The notes under the pieces: model-generated
What the model was told of the DNA's origin: nothing
The model's database searches: none
Seen by the model: the letters and a program-made list of their open reading frames with translations, nothing else
Program-made: the position numbers and the translations under genes
NCBI GenBank assembly: GCA_024304995.1
Contig: JAMWZD010000002.1
Span: 1-64,000 of the forward strand
Source of the DNA: Rickettsiales bacterium
GTDB lineage: Bacteria > Pseudomonadota > Alphaproteobacteria > Rickettsiales > UBA998
Reading direction: 5' to 3'
Length of the DNA stretch: 64,000 bases
Part shown: in pieces, positions 1 to 9,885 of the stretch
Layout: each line of letters opens with the position of its first letter
Numbering within the stretch: the first letter of the stretch is position 1

Positions 1-860
<860 letters not shown>

Positions 861-1040
861 CACTTCAACGCTCATATATTGAGTGTTGAGACAAGTTTAA
901 AGTTTTAGCTTTAAGTTTCGCTTGAGTCTGCACATATAGTATAAAGTGATTTATACGCGATATAATATGTCATCATCAAAGTCAGAAAAACATATTCCCT
1001 CTGTAGTGGAGTGTCACTACATCAAAAAGCCAGTTTATAT
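861..1040 (+). other. 23S-5S internal spacer
   Basis: This is an AT-rich transcribed spacer of about 180 bases with no tRNA and no open frame of note. It contains one perfect hairpin, TGTAGTG (1002-1008), loop GAGTGT, CACTACA (1015-1021), just before the 5S leader. The hairpin is a plausible RNase processing element, but that role is inferred. Confidence 0.6.
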
Positions 1041-1176
1041 GGCTTGGTGATTATAGCGAAGGTTGACCCACCCGTTCCCATCCCGAACACGACCGTGAAA
1101 CCCTTCAGCGCTGATGGTACTGCATCTTAAGGTGTGGAAGAGTAAGTCGTTGCCAAGCCTTATAAGCTGGTTTTTT
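1024..1176 (+). other. Extended base-paired stem enclosing 5S rRNA
   Basis: The flanks of the 5S gene continue the helix outward. Bases 1024-1039 pair with 1161-1176 for 16 further pairs, including two G-U wobbles, after a single T-T mismatch at 1040/1160. The outermost part is A5 against T6. This would form a precursor stem of about 23 bp enclosing the 5S RNA, probably an RNase III/E processing signal, with a U-run that may also help termination. The pairing is seen directly; the role is inferred. Confidence 0.55.
1041..1160 (+). rRNA. 5S ribosomal RNA
   Basis: This ~119-base sequence has closing helix I formed by GGCTTGG (1041-1047) and CCAAGCC (1153-1159). It carries the conserved CCCGTTCCCATCCCGAACA segment of loops B/C (about 1071-1090). 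Its position downstream of 23S in the same orientation fits an rrn operon. Confidence 0.95.
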
Positions 1177-1235
1177 GTTTTTATCTGTTCATAATTCACT
1201 TCACATTTATTTCATGAAAGGCTACACAACAGATT

Positions 1236-3590
1236 ATGTTGAAAGCGCTTCTCCGTCCCTTGTGGCATCGTCGTCATCGATTGGTGCAAACTACCAAATC
1301 CACCTTCGGTTGGACATTCAAAACGCTGGGCGAATTGCCGTTGCCAGAAAAACTGAAGACCACAGTTACGGATCTCTCTATGCTGTCGCTGGATCACATG
1401 GTGATTCACACTAATGCTTACCGCAGCTGGCATATGCAGCGTTCAGGCACTAGTCGAATTCAGCATTTATTGCGTTCAACTGAAGTTGACAAAGAAGAAG
1501 TAAAAAAACATCACCCGAAAGCGCCAACAAAAGAAGATTGGGACGCGTTATTCAGAGATTATAAACGCCCAGAGAACGCAGATATTGATGTGATTATTCC
1601 AGTATATAGAGGATATGATCTGACATTGAACGCAATCTATACTGCACTTGCCACTCAGCAGCAAAATATCACTCCCTATAATATTATTGTTATTAATGAT
1701 GCAAGCCCTGAGGATGATCTGACCCTGATGCTGGAAGAACTGGCGCAACAAAACATATTCGAATATCACGCAAATAAGCATAATCTCGGTTTTGTTAAAA
1801 CGGTAAATTTTGGCATGGCATTGCATGAAACCCGTGATGTGGTGCTGCTTAATTCTGACACTGAAGTCTATAATAACTGGCTGGACAAAATGGTGGCGGC
1901 CGCGCGTGACAATGACAATGTGTCTACAGTAACGCCTTTGTCAAACAATGCAGAGATCTGCAGTTATCCTTATTTTGTGCAGGATAATCCTGTTCCGCTT
2001 GAAACGTCTTACGAGACACTAGATAAACTCGCCGCGCAGGTGAATAAAAATGCAGTCGTTGAGATTCCTACGGGAGTGGGATTTTGCATGTATATCTCAC
2101 GCGCCAGCTTAAAAGACGCGGGCTATTTTGATGATGTCACCTTTGGAAAGGGGTATGGAGAGGAAAATGATTTTTGCCGAAAAGCTGTGGCAAAAGGCTA
2201 TAAGCATCTGCTCATTTGTGATACGTTTGTCAGACATGTAGGGGGTACTTCTTTCGCGGATACAAAGAAAAAACTGGTGGCACGCAATTATGACCGCCTG
2301 CTGGCTCGTTATCCTGATTATACAAAAATTGTGCATGAATTTATCAATGCAGATGCCGTAGCACCTTATCGCCGCAATCTGGATGTGGCGCGCATCAAAC
2401 AGGAATTGTCAGAGATTAACATTCTGATGATCAATCATCAGATGGGGGGCGGCACAGGGCGGCATGTGGCAGAATTATATGAACATCTGCGTGAAGAAAA
2501 TATTGGCATAGTCATTATGGAACCGTCCATCCGCGCAAATGGTATGCTGACGCTGAAACACCCTGCATTGTCAGATACACCAAATCTTACCTTCTCAATG
2601 GAATATGATCGTGAGCTGTTGCTGAATGTGTTGCATGAGCTTGGCATCAACCATGTGCATATGCATCACTGGGTGAATTTTCCTGGGCGTTTTTTGGACT
2701 TTATAGATCAGATTATCGCTCAGGCTGGCTGGGCGTATGATGTCACATTGCATGATTATTATACGATATGCCCGCGGATTAATATGGTTGATAAGAAGGA
2801 ATATTATTGTGGCGAACCTGAATTAAAAGCCTGTGAACGCTGCATTGAAGTAAGCCCGTCTTATGCATATGGCACACCCGTATGGCAGTGGCGCTCTCAG
2901 TTTGGAGAATTATTAAGCCGTGCAAGAAAAGTGTTTGTGCCATCTTATGATATGATGCATCGCGTACCAAATTATTATGATTTACCACAGCTGGAATGCC
3001 GCCCACACCCCGAGCGCTTTGATGATAAAGACGCTTTAACTCGTGAATATAAGAAAGGGGATATATTGCGCATTGGGGTTATCGGTGCAATATCTGATAT
3101 TAAAGGGTCGCATGTGTTGGTGAAAGCGGTAAAAGATGCACAAAAGCGCAACCTGCCACTTGAATTTGTGTTAATTGGGCATAGCGATCATCCTGATATT
3201 AATGCAGGAATGGACAAACTCACCGTCACTGGGGAATATGAAGAAGAGGACATTGGCAATTTACTGAAAGAACATCAGCTGCATCTTGTTTTCATTTCCA
3301 GCATTGCGCCTGAAACCTATAGTTATACATTATCACTTGCCTGGAAATATGGTATTATACCTGTGGTGTTTGATCTGGGCGCACCTGCAGACCGCATCCG
3401 CGCCATTGCTGGCAAAGGCGGGGAGATTCTGCCTTATGAGTTTGCAAAAAACACGCAAAAACTGAATGACTGGTTTGTGAATTATGAGCAGGTGCAGGCA
3501 GCGCCAGACAAGCCAGAAAATATTGAATATCATTCTTATTATCAGGATTATTACGGATTTGCATCTGATGGAGATAGCGCTGCCGCTTGA
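1236..3590 (+). CDS. Two-domain glycosyltransferase (GT2 plus GT4-like)
   Basis: This 784-residue, probably cytoplasmic or membrane-peripheral enzyme should transfer sugars during surface polysaccharide or glycoprotein assembly; the substrate is unknown. Residues ~115-340 are a GT-A fold family 2 domain: DVIIPVYRGYDLT at the nucleotide-binding strand, VINDASPED, the metal-binding LLNSDTEV, and GYGEENDFCRK with the acidic EEND. Residues ~390-770 are a GT-B, family 4-like domain, with NHQMGGGTGRHV near its start, GVIGAISDIKGSH in the middle, and a PETYS segment in the donor site. No signal peptide is visible. The ATG at 1236 lies 15 bases after an AAGG, a poor ribosome site. The gene starts only 76 bases after 5S and ends in a clear terminator. 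Confidence 0.85.
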   Translation: MLKALLRPLWHRRHRLVQTTKSTFGWTFKTLGELPLPEKLKTTVTDLSMLSLDHMVIHTNAYRSWHMQRSGTSRIQHLLRSTEVDKEEVKKHHPKAPTKEDWDALFRDYKRPENADIDVIIPVYRGYDLTLNAIYTALATQQQNITPYNIIVINDASPEDDLTLMLEELAQQNIFEYHANKHNLGFVKTVNFGMALHETRDVVLLNSDTEVYNNWLDKMVAAARDNDNVSTVTPLSNNAEICSYPYFVQDNPVPLETSYETLDKLAAQVNKNAVVEIPTGVGFCMYISRASLKDAGYFDDVTFGKGYGEENDFCRKAVAKGYKHLLICDTFVRHVGGTSFADTKKKLVARNYDRLLARYPDYTKIVHEFINADAVAPYRRNLDVARIKQELSEINILMINHQMGGGTGRHVAELYEHLREENIGIVIMEPSIRANGMLTLKHPALSDTPNLTFSMEYDRELLLNVLHELGINHVHMHHWVNFPGRFLDFIDQIIAQAGWAYDVTLHDYYTICPRINMVDKKEYYCGEPELKACERCIEVSPSYAYGTPVWQWRSQFGELLSRARKVFVPSYDMMHRVPNYYDLPQLECRPHPERFDDKDALTREYKKGDILRIGVIGAISDIKGSHVLVKAVKDAQKRNLPLEFVLIGHSDHPDINAGMDKLTVTGEYEEEDIGNLLKEHQLHLVFISSIAPETYSYTLSLAWKYGIIPVVFDLGAPADRIRAIAGKGGEILPYEFAKNTQKLNDWFVNYEQVQAAPDKPENIEYHSYYQDYYGFASDGDSAAA

Positions 3591-3651
3591 TGCAGCGAAC
3601 AATAAAATAACAAAAATTGCTTCTTGGTCAGAACTATAAAATTCAATAATT

Positions 3652-3683
3652 AACGCAGATGTCATGGACACTGCGTTTTTTCT
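3652..3683 (+). terminator. Rho-independent terminator after the glycosyltransferase
   Basis: ACGCAG (3653-3658), a bulged A, TGTC, loop ATG, GACA, CTGCGT (3671-3676) form a 10-bp stem that runs into a T-run. It separates the glycosyltransferase from the efflux genes. Confidence 0.8.
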
Positions 3684-3741
3684 TTATTGTATCCTGATAA
3701 ATTAGAAACTAGTTTTGTATTTTATAATAATATTTCATATC

Positions 3742-4845
3742 ATGCATCATTCACTCAAAGTTGTTCCACTGTTGTTTCTGCTCATTGCCTGCGGCGAGAA
3801 AGAAGCGGAAGCTCCGCCGCCGAAACCTGTTGTGCCTTTGACACTGCAAAAAGATGGCGGCTTAGATGGACAGACCATATCTGGTGTGGTGCAGCCAAAA
3901 GACACTGCCAGTGTCAGCTTTGAAGTGTCGGGCAAAGTGGAAAAGGTATTTTATGAGTTGGGAGAGCGTTTTAAAAAAGGCGCAGTTCTGGCAAGTCTGG
4001 ATGACCGTATCTTTCAGCTTGAGGTGAATCAACGCAAAAGCCAGCTTTCTGAAGCTAAAGCGCGACTGGCAGAGGCGCAGAATGATTATAATCGTCTGAA
4101 AAAATTAAACCAGTCTGGCGCAATCGCTGATGCAGAACTGGACGTTGCAAGAGCGCAATTTATTTCAGCCCGTGATCAGGTGGAAATTGCAAAAGCACAG
4201 CTTGGCATTGCACAGGAAAATCTGGATGATACCCGCATCATAGCCCCTTACGATGGCACGGTTGACGCACGTTATATTGAGCCTGCGCAGCGTGTCTCAC
4301 CACAAAATGTTGCATTTGATATTGAAGGGGAAGGGGCGCTGGAAGTTTCTGCCTTAGTTGCTGAAGATGATGTGAATCAACTCAATATTGGTGACACGGT
4401 CAACATGACGTTCAGTGCGCTGGAAGAGGAAACCTATCAGGCGACTATTTCTGAAATTGGCTCGCAGGCGCGTTCAGGCAATGCATTTCCCGTAGTGATG
4501 ACGCTAGCAGATACACCTGAAACGTTGAAATCTGGCATGACGGCAAGCGTCCGTTTACCTGTAACCCGCCAAAGTGCCACGGGCGAAGGTTATCGCGTGC
4601 CTGTCGGCGCATTTGCTGCAGGGCAAGGGCAGAATTATTATGTCATGCAGATTCTGAAACATGAAGCAGAACATTATAGCGTGAAAAAACTGCCTGCCAC
4701 TATTCTTAATATGGATAAGCAACATGCCCGCCTTCAAATAGAACTGGATGAAGGTGATAGGATTGTGCGCACAGGCATTGTGTTTTTGCAGGATGGGCAG
4801 AAGGTGCTTCCACTAAGTGATGCGCGCACGCGGTATAATCCGTAA
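3742..4845 (+). CDS. RND efflux periplasmic adaptor (membrane fusion) lipoprotein
   Basis: This 367-residue adaptor (HlyD/AcrA type) would link an inner-membrane RND pump to an outer-membrane channel. I chose the ATG at 3742 over an upstream ATG at 3715 because it gives a normal lipoprotein signal, with LLFLLIAC as the lipobox. After a Pro-rich linker come a lipoyl/barrel half-motif (SGVVQPKDTASVSFEVSGKV), a long alpha-hairpin of about 70 residues (roughly residues 85-160), and the second lipoyl half around TRIIAPYDGTVDARYIEPAQ, followed by beta-barrel segments. Its TAA overlaps the ATG of the permease (TAATG), so the two are translationally coupled. No outer-membrane channel gene is nearby. 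Confidence 0.9.
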   Translation: MHHSLKVVPLLFLLIACGEKEAEAPPPKPVVPLTLQKDGGLDGQTISGVVQPKDTASVSFEVSGKVEKVFYELGERFKKGAVLASLDDRIFQLEVNQRKSQLSEAKARLAEAQNDYNRLKKLNQSGAIADAELDVARAQFISARDQVEIAKAQLGIAQENLDDTRIIAPYDGTVDARYIEPAQRVSPQNVAFDIEGEGALEVSALVAEDDVNQLNIGDTVNMTFSALEEETYQATISEIGSQARSGNAFPVVMTLADTPETLKSGMTASVRLPVTRQSATGEGYRVPVGAFAAGQGQNYYVMQILKHEAEHYSVKKLPATILNMDKQHARLQIELDEGDRIVRTGIVFLQDGQKVLPLSDARTRYNP

Positions 4846-7800
4846 TGCTGACTATCTCCGAAATAGCCTATCGGTATAATCGTGTTGTACTGATTCTGGT
4901 TGCGTTGCTGATGATTATTGGCGCAGTTAATTATTTTACATTGCCTGCGCAGGAAGACCCGAAGATTACTATTCGTGAAGCAGTGCTGACGACAGCGCAT
5001 CCTGGCATGACGGCAGATAAGGTGGAGTTGCTAATCACTAAAACATTGGAAGAAGCAGTGCGAAATATGCCGCAACTCAAAGAAGTGCGTTCTGTTTCTA
5101 TGCAGGGTAAATCTATCATTCATGTGGAAATTCTGGAGACATATGATGATTTAGAGCAAATCTGGGATGAATTGCGCAATGAGCTGGACAAAGTAACGCA
5201 GGATTTGCCAACAGGCACTGCGCCACCGTTCATCAATGACGATTTTGGTGATGTGGCAGTGTTAACGGTGGCACTGCTAAGCCCTGAGGGATATTCATGG
5301 GGGGAACAGCTGGATATTGCGCAGCATATTAAAGATATGTTGTTCACAGTGGAAGGCACAAAGAAAATAGATTTGCTTGGCGTGCAGCCAGAGCGGATCT
5401 ATGTGGAAGTCTCGAACACAAAAATTGCGCAGCTGGGCATTACGCCGCAGCAGCTTATCAATGCGCTTGCATCACAAAATATTATTACTCCTGGTGGTGT
5501 GATAGATGCAGCGGGTGAAGAATTTATCATCCGCCCTACAGGGAATTTCGAAAATATATCTGATATTGAAGATGTGCTGATTAGCGTGCCGAATTCGGAG
5601 CAAACCATCGCTTTGGGGGATGTTGCCACCATTTCGCGTGAAGCAGTCGATCCTCCAGTGCGCACTGCATATTATAATGGTCGCCCCGCCATTATTTTTG
5701 CGATCGCCAAAGATGATGATTATAACGTGCTGGAATATTCTCCTGCCATAAAACATATGCTCGCACAACTGCAACAGACCATTCCAGCAGGATATGAATT
5801 AGACATTATGACCGAGCAGGCGGTGCAGGTGGAAAAGGCGGTATATGGCGTAACCAGCAGCGTGCTGCAAACGCTGGCGATCGTCTCTGCCGTGGTGATT
5901 CTGTTTCTGGGCACAAGAACAGGTTTAATTGTGGGGGCAATTGTTCCCGCTGTTATTCTGATTACGCTTGCCTTGCTTGGTTTTGCAGGCATGGCGCTGG
6001 AACGCATGTCCCTTGCCACTCTTATCATTTCGCTTGGATTACTGGTCGATAATGGCATTGTGGTTGCTGAAGATTTCAAAAAACGGCTGGAAGAAGGGCA
6101 GGATAGATATGACGCGCTGAAATGCAGTGGCGGCACGCTGGCAATTCCGCTCCTCACCTCATCACTAACTACGATCTTAGTGTTCCTGCCTCTGATGCTG
6201 GCAGAAAGCGCGGCAGGTGAATATACGCGCTCTATTTCGATTGTCATTTTCATGTCACTCATGATCTCATGGATGTTGTCACTCACGGTGACACCGTATT
6301 TGTGTTATCAGTTCATCAAAATCACTCCCCCTGACCAAAAGAAAGGCATCCGCGCGAAAGTGCAGGCATTTTTTGACAGGCTGAACCCGACATATGAATC
6401 CCTGCTTAAAACCATATTAGGCATTCGCTGGTTCTTCATTCTGGGCGCGGTGGCGCTGTTATTGCTTTCAGGGTTTGCCATGCAATATGTACCTGTGAAA
6501 TTTTTTCCCGATTCTGACCGATCTCAGGTGCTGGTCTATCTGGATTTGCCTGCGGGCAGTTCCATGCGTGAAACAGAACGTGTGATGCAACGCATTTACA
6601 AGGTGATCGCTGATAAAGAACAATTTCCACATATCAATAAATTCGCGGGTTATGGTGGCTTTGGCGGGCCGCGTTTTGTGTTGTCACTTTCCCCGATAGA
6701 CCCTGAAAGTTCCAAAGGGTTTATTATGCTGGATATTGACAAAAAGAAAAATCAGCCAAAAACTACTAAAGCCCTTCGGGATATGTTCGCGCAGGAATTT
6801 CCATCTGTGCGCGCGCGTGTGACGCAAATGTTTTTGGGACCATCCGATTCCACTAAAATTGAAGTGCAGATTAAAGGCCCAGATGCCGATTATATTTATC
6901 AGCAGGCAAAAAAAATAAAATCTATTCTGGCAGACGTACCTGGCACTATAGATATTAAACATGACTGGGAAAATCGCGTCATGGAACTAAAAGTGGATAT
7001 TAACCAGCAGCAAGCAAGACGTTCTGGCATTACGTCAGATATGATTGCTACCACATTGCAGCAATATTTCTCAGGCGCACCCATTTCACGCTTTCGTGAA
7101 GGAGATGAAATTTTCCCGATTGTGATGCGTGCGAAAGAATCAGAACGGTTTGACTTAGGCGCGTTGGAATCTGTAAATATTTACTCCCCAACGCTGCAGC
7201 AGGCTGTGCCGCTGATGCAGGTGGCGAAGGTGGAATATGTCAATAACTATGCCCGCATCGCCCGTGAAAATCTGTTCCGCACGATTACGGTGGAAGCCAA
7301 GAACCTGAACATGACGGCGGAAGATATGGTGCCGCTGATTGATGCACAGTTGCAGGAAATGCGCGAGCAGTTGCCGCCTGCACATTTTATAGAATATGAT
7401 GGGGTGATTGCCGAATCCAAACATTCACAACAAACGCTTAATGCCAATCTGCCGCTATGTTTTGGGATTATTGTTATTCTGCTGATTGCGCAATTTAATT
7501 CGTACCGACGCGCAGGTATCATTCTGCTGACCATTCCATTAGTATTGATTGGAGCCGTGGTCGGTCTGCTGGTGCTGGGCGGCAATTTTGGATTTATGGT
7601 GATATTAGGGCTTTATGCCTTAGCGGGGATTATTGTAAATAATGCGATTGTGTTGATAGACCGTATTGACATTGAGATGAATGAGCTGGACGATCCACAG
7701 GATGTTCATGCGCAGTATGACGCATTGATAAGCGCCTGTGTGCGCCGTCTGCGCCCGATTATCATGTCTACTACGACCACCATTTTAGGGTTGCTGCCAC

Positions 7801-7949
7801 TGATTATCAGTGGAGATGCATTATTTTACGCTATGTCCAGCGCCATCGCCTTCGGGCTTGCGGTGGGAACAGTGCTTACGCTGGGCTTTGTGCCTGTGCT
7901 TTATTCGCTGATGTTCAGAATTAACCCCAAAGCAGCACGGCAAAGGTAG
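4845..7949 (+). CDS. RND family efflux permease (AcrB/HAE type)
   Basis: This 1034-residue inner-membrane proton-driven exporter has the usual AcrB-family length and layout: one N-terminal transmembrane helix, a large periplasmic loop, a helix bundle at about 335-540, a second loop, and a last bundle at about 850-1025. The proton-relay helix reads GLLVDNGIVVAEDFKKR, so the second Asp of the AcrB DD pair is Asn, as in many divergent RND branches. The substrate cannot be told from sequence; drugs, lipids or dyes are all possible. It forms a two-gene operon with the adaptor by a one-base overlap. Confidence 0.92.
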   Translation: MLTISEIAYRYNRVVLILVALLMIIGAVNYFTLPAQEDPKITIREAVLTTAHPGMTADKVELLITKTLEEAVRNMPQLKEVRSVSMQGKSIIHVEILETYDDLEQIWDELRNELDKVTQDLPTGTAPPFINDDFGDVAVLTVALLSPEGYSWGEQLDIAQHIKDMLFTVEGTKKIDLLGVQPERIYVEVSNTKIAQLGITPQQLINALASQNIITPGGVIDAAGEEFIIRPTGNFENISDIEDVLISVPNSEQTIALGDVATISREAVDPPVRTAYYNGRPAIIFAIAKDDDYNVLEYSPAIKHMLAQLQQTIPAGYELDIMTEQAVQVEKAVYGVTSSVLQTLAIVSAVVILFLGTRTGLIVGAIVPAVILITLALLGFAGMALERMSLATLIISLGLLVDNGIVVAEDFKKRLEEGQDRYDALKCSGGTLAIPLLTSSLTTILVFLPLMLAESAAGEYTRSISIVIFMSLMISWMLSLTVTPYLCYQFIKITPPDQKKGIRAKVQAFFDRLNPTYESLLKTILGIRWFFILGAVALLLLSGFAMQYVPVKFFPDSDRSQVLVYLDLPAGSSMRETERVMQRIYKVIADKEQFPHINKFAGYGGFGGPRFVLSLSPIDPESSKGFIMLDIDKKKNQPKTTKALRDMFAQEFPSVRARVTQMFLGPSDSTKIEVQIKGPDADYIYQQAKKIKSILADVPGTIDIKHDWENRVMELKVDINQQQARRSGITSDMIATTLQQYFSGAPISRFREGDEIFPIVMRAKESERFDLGALESVNIYSPTLQQAVPLMQVAKVEYVNNYARIARENLFRTITVEAKNLNMTAEDMVPLIDAQLQEMREQLPPAHFIEYDGVIAESKHSQQTLNANLPLCFGIIVILLIAQFNSYRRAGIILLTIPLVLIGAVVGLLVLGGNFGFMVILGLYALAGIIVNNAIVLIDRIDIEMNELDDPQDVHAQYDALISACVRRLRPIIMSTTTTILGLLPLIISGDALFYAMSSAIAFGLAVGTVLTLGFVPVLYSLMFRINPKAARQR

Positions 7950-7995
7950 AAAAAATTTGCTTGCACATGGGGCGCATCTCGGCATAATGCGGATT

Positions 7996-8643
7996 ATGAA
8001 AAAATATATTGCTTTATTGATTGCTGGTTCCTCTTTAACTCTGACAGGCTGTGTGGAACTTGCCGCCGTAACAGGTGGGCTGGTTGCAGGTGGTGTGGCA
8101 GAAGAACGCTCGCTGGGTGACAATCTGGATGATAAATCCATCAGCGCGGAAATTAACCAGCATTTTGCACAATCCAAAGTCGATGATTTGCTGACTGATG
8201 TTCAGGTGCGCGTGCATGAAGGAAGAGTGCTGCTGACGGGGCGCACAGACCGATCTGATGTGGCGCTGGAAGCCGTCCGTCTGACATGGCTTGCAGGTGG
8301 CGTGCGTGAAGTAATCAATGAAATTAAAGTGGGCAAAGAAGGCACGGATGTGCTGAACTATGCGCAGGACAATCTGCTTGAAACGCAGATTGAAGCGCGT
8401 TTGCTGGCAACAAAAGATATTCGTTCCCTGAATTACACTGTGGAAGTGATTGACGGTGTTGCCTATATGCTGGGCGTAGCACAGAATGAACGCGAGCGCA
8501 AAAGCGCAGCCGCAGTTGCCAGCGTCACCAAAGGTGTGCGCAAAGTGGTAAGCTATGTGCGCTTGAAGGATGATCCTGAGCGTCTTGAAAAAACAGGTAA
8601 GCTGCGCGTGAGTGACGAGAATATTACGCGTCCACAAAATTAA
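7996..8643 (+). CDS. BON-domain lipoprotein (OsmY/DolP-like)
   Basis: This is a 215-residue exported lipoprotein. The start at 7996 gives MKKYIALLIAGSSL followed by lipobox LTGC; the upstream ATG at 7957 would bury the signal. After a short Gly-rich stretch there are two BON modules, about residues 45-115 (DKSISAEINQHF, VLLTGRTD) and about 120-195 (LETQIEARLLATKDIRSLNY, VAYMLGVAQNERER). BON proteins bind phospholipid and help maintain the cell envelope in other bacteria. It starts 46 bases after the RND permease stop, so it may be cotranscribed and may share an envelope role. Confidence 0.85.
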   Translation: MKKYIALLIAGSSLTLTGCVELAAVTGGLVAGGVAEERSLGDNLDDKSISAEINQHFAQSKVDDLLTDVQVRVHEGRVLLTGRTDRSDVALEAVRLTWLAGGVREVINEIKVGKEGTDVLNYAQDNLLETQIEARLLATKDIRSLNYTVEVIDGVAYMLGVAQNERERKSAAAVASVTKGVRKVVSYVRLKDDPERLEKTGKLRVSDENITRPQN

Positions 8644-8730
8644 GCCTAATCTGGAAATCTTTGTATAAACTAATTTTATTTTGATACGCGAATATGGTAG
8701 TGTCATTGTAAATTTAGTGAAGGGCAGTTC

Positions 8731-9426
8731 ATGGACAAAACATGTAACAACGCACAGGAAGCGCTTGAAGGCATTTTAAATGACGATATTACCATCATGG
8801 CAGGTGGTTTTGGATTATGCGGTATTCCTGAGTTATGCATTGATTATATCAATAAAAGTGGCGTGAAAGGTCTGACCGTCATCTCCAATAATTGTGGGGT
8901 AGATAATTTTGGTCTGGGAAAATTGCTGCACACCAAACAGATAAGCAAAATGGTGTCGTCTTACGTGGGCGAAAATAAAGAATTTGAACGCCAGTTTCTT
9001 GCAGGCGAACTCAAAATTGAATTTAATCCGCAAGGCACTCTGGCAGAACGCATTCGCGCGGCAGCCGCTGGCATTCCCGCGTTTTACACGCGCACAGGCG
9101 TAGGCACGATGATTGCGGAAGGCAAAGAGGTGCGACGTTTTGCAGGAGAAGATTACCTGATGGAAACCGCATTGCAGGCAGACCTTGCCATCATCAAAGC
9201 ATGGAAAGGTGACAAATACGGCAATGTGGTGTACCGCAAAACGGCGCGCAATTTTAATCAGCCTATGGCAGCAGCGGCAAAATTCACTGTCGTTGAAGTG
9301 GAAGAGCTGGTTGAACCACATGAGCTGGATGCTAACCATATTCACACAGCGGGCATTTATGTGGACAGAATTTTTGCCAGTGATGCCCATGAAAAACGCA
9401 TTGAGTTTCGCACGGTGCGTGATTAA
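8731..9426 (+). CDS. scoA: 3-oxoacid CoA-transferase subunit A
   Basis: This 231-residue alpha subunit of a succinyl-CoA:3-ketoacid (or related) CoA-transferase activates acetoacetate by moving CoA from succinyl-CoA, in ketone body or PHB breakdown. The family glycine loop is seen as MAGGFGLCGIPE, with VISNNCGVDNFGLG and FNPQGTLAERIRAA further on. The ATG follows GAAGGGCAG. The beta subunit does not follow directly: it begins 460 bases downstream, after two tiny lipoprotein genes in the same orientation. PhaZ elsewhere in the window makes a role in PHB use sensible. Confidence 0.92.
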   Translation: MDKTCNNAQEALEGILNDDITIMAGGFGLCGIPELCIDYINKSGVKGLTVISNNCGVDNFGLGKLLHTKQISKMVSSYVGENKEFERQFLAGELKIEFNPQGTLAERIRAAAAGIPAFYTRTGVGTMIAEGKEVRRFAGEDYLMETALQADLAIIKAWKGDKYGNVVYRKTARNFNQPMAAAAKFTVVEVEELVEPHELDANHIHTAGIYVDRIFASDAHEKRIEFRTVRD

Positions 9427-9460
9427 TCATTTAACTCTCATAAACTACAAGGAGCAACTT

Positions 9461-9631
9461 ATGAAAACTTTATTATTATCTCTCGTTCTGATTGGTGGTC
9501 TTAGCGCTTGCGGACATTATCAAGCTGACAAACACATGGATTCCGTGAATGGCACATTACATGGCGGTCATTATGGTGAGCATGTGCAGTGCACACAGAA
9601 AGATGTTAAACGTCATTACTGCAAGCAGTAA
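9461..9631 (+). CDS. Small His/Cys-containing lipoprotein, unknown function
   Basis: This 56-residue product starts at the ATG at 9461, after a strong AAGGAG with 7-base spacing. It has a short signal peptide with lipobox LSAC, so Cys17 should be lipidated. The mature part is rich in His and Gly (GTLHGGHYGEH) and has two more cysteines near the C terminus (QCTQKDVKRHYCKQ). It lies in the gap between scoA and scoB together with a second small lipoprotein. I recognise no family; metal binding is a guess from composition. Confidence 0.7.
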   Translation: MKTLLLSLVLIGGLSACGHYQADKHMDSVNGTLHGGHYGEHVQCTQKDVKRHYCKQ

Positions 9632-9644
9632 TTCAATTATCATC

Positions 9645-9664
9645 AGGGGAGTGAAGGCTCCCCT
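9645..9664 (+). terminator. Hairpin between the two small lipoprotein genes
   Basis: AGGGGAG (9645-9651), loop TGAAGG, CTCCCCT (9658-9664) form a perfect 7-bp GC-rich stem. Only a weak TTCATAT follows, so it may be an attenuator or an mRNA-stabilising hairpin rather than a full terminator. Confidence 0.4.
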
Positions 9665-9682
9665 TCATATCAGGACAAAAGA

Positions 9683-9862
9683 ATGAAATTTTGTATCACT
9701 TTACTTTTATGCATGACTACTCTGGCAGCATGTCACCCCAACGGCGTACGCTCGGTTGATGTTCGCGGCAGCGGATATGATATTCGCGTTGGTGACGATG
9801 GACATCACTCAAACAGAGGCAGACATTGCCCCCCAGGACACGCCAAAAAGGGCTGGTGTTAA
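9683..9862 (+). CDS. Small lipoprotein with HCPPGHAKKGWC tail
   Basis: This 59-residue frame runs from ATG 9683 to TAA 9860-9862 and is easy to miss because of its size. It has a signal sequence with lipobox LAAC (C20), a short mature region with VDVRGSGYDIRVGDDGHH, and ends in HCPPGHAKKGWC. CPPGxAKKGxC-type tails recur in small exported bacterial proteins whose roles I do not know. It is the second tiny lipoprotein in the scoA-scoB gap and shares with the first a His-rich centre and two cysteines close to the C terminus. Confidence 0.65.
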   Translation: MKFCITLLLCMTTLAACHPNGVRSVDVRGSGYDIRVGDDGHHSNRGRHCPPGHAKKGWC

Positions 9863-9885
9863 TTTAACTACTATCAGGAAATATT

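Noticed and set aside
5720-6286. 188-codon minus-strand frame
   Set aside because: Antisense to the RND permease; a shadow of hydrophobic helices.
8035-8706. 223-codon minus-strand frame
   Set aside because: Antisense to the BON lipoprotein; Cys/His-rich and low-complexity in character, with no motif or ribosome site.
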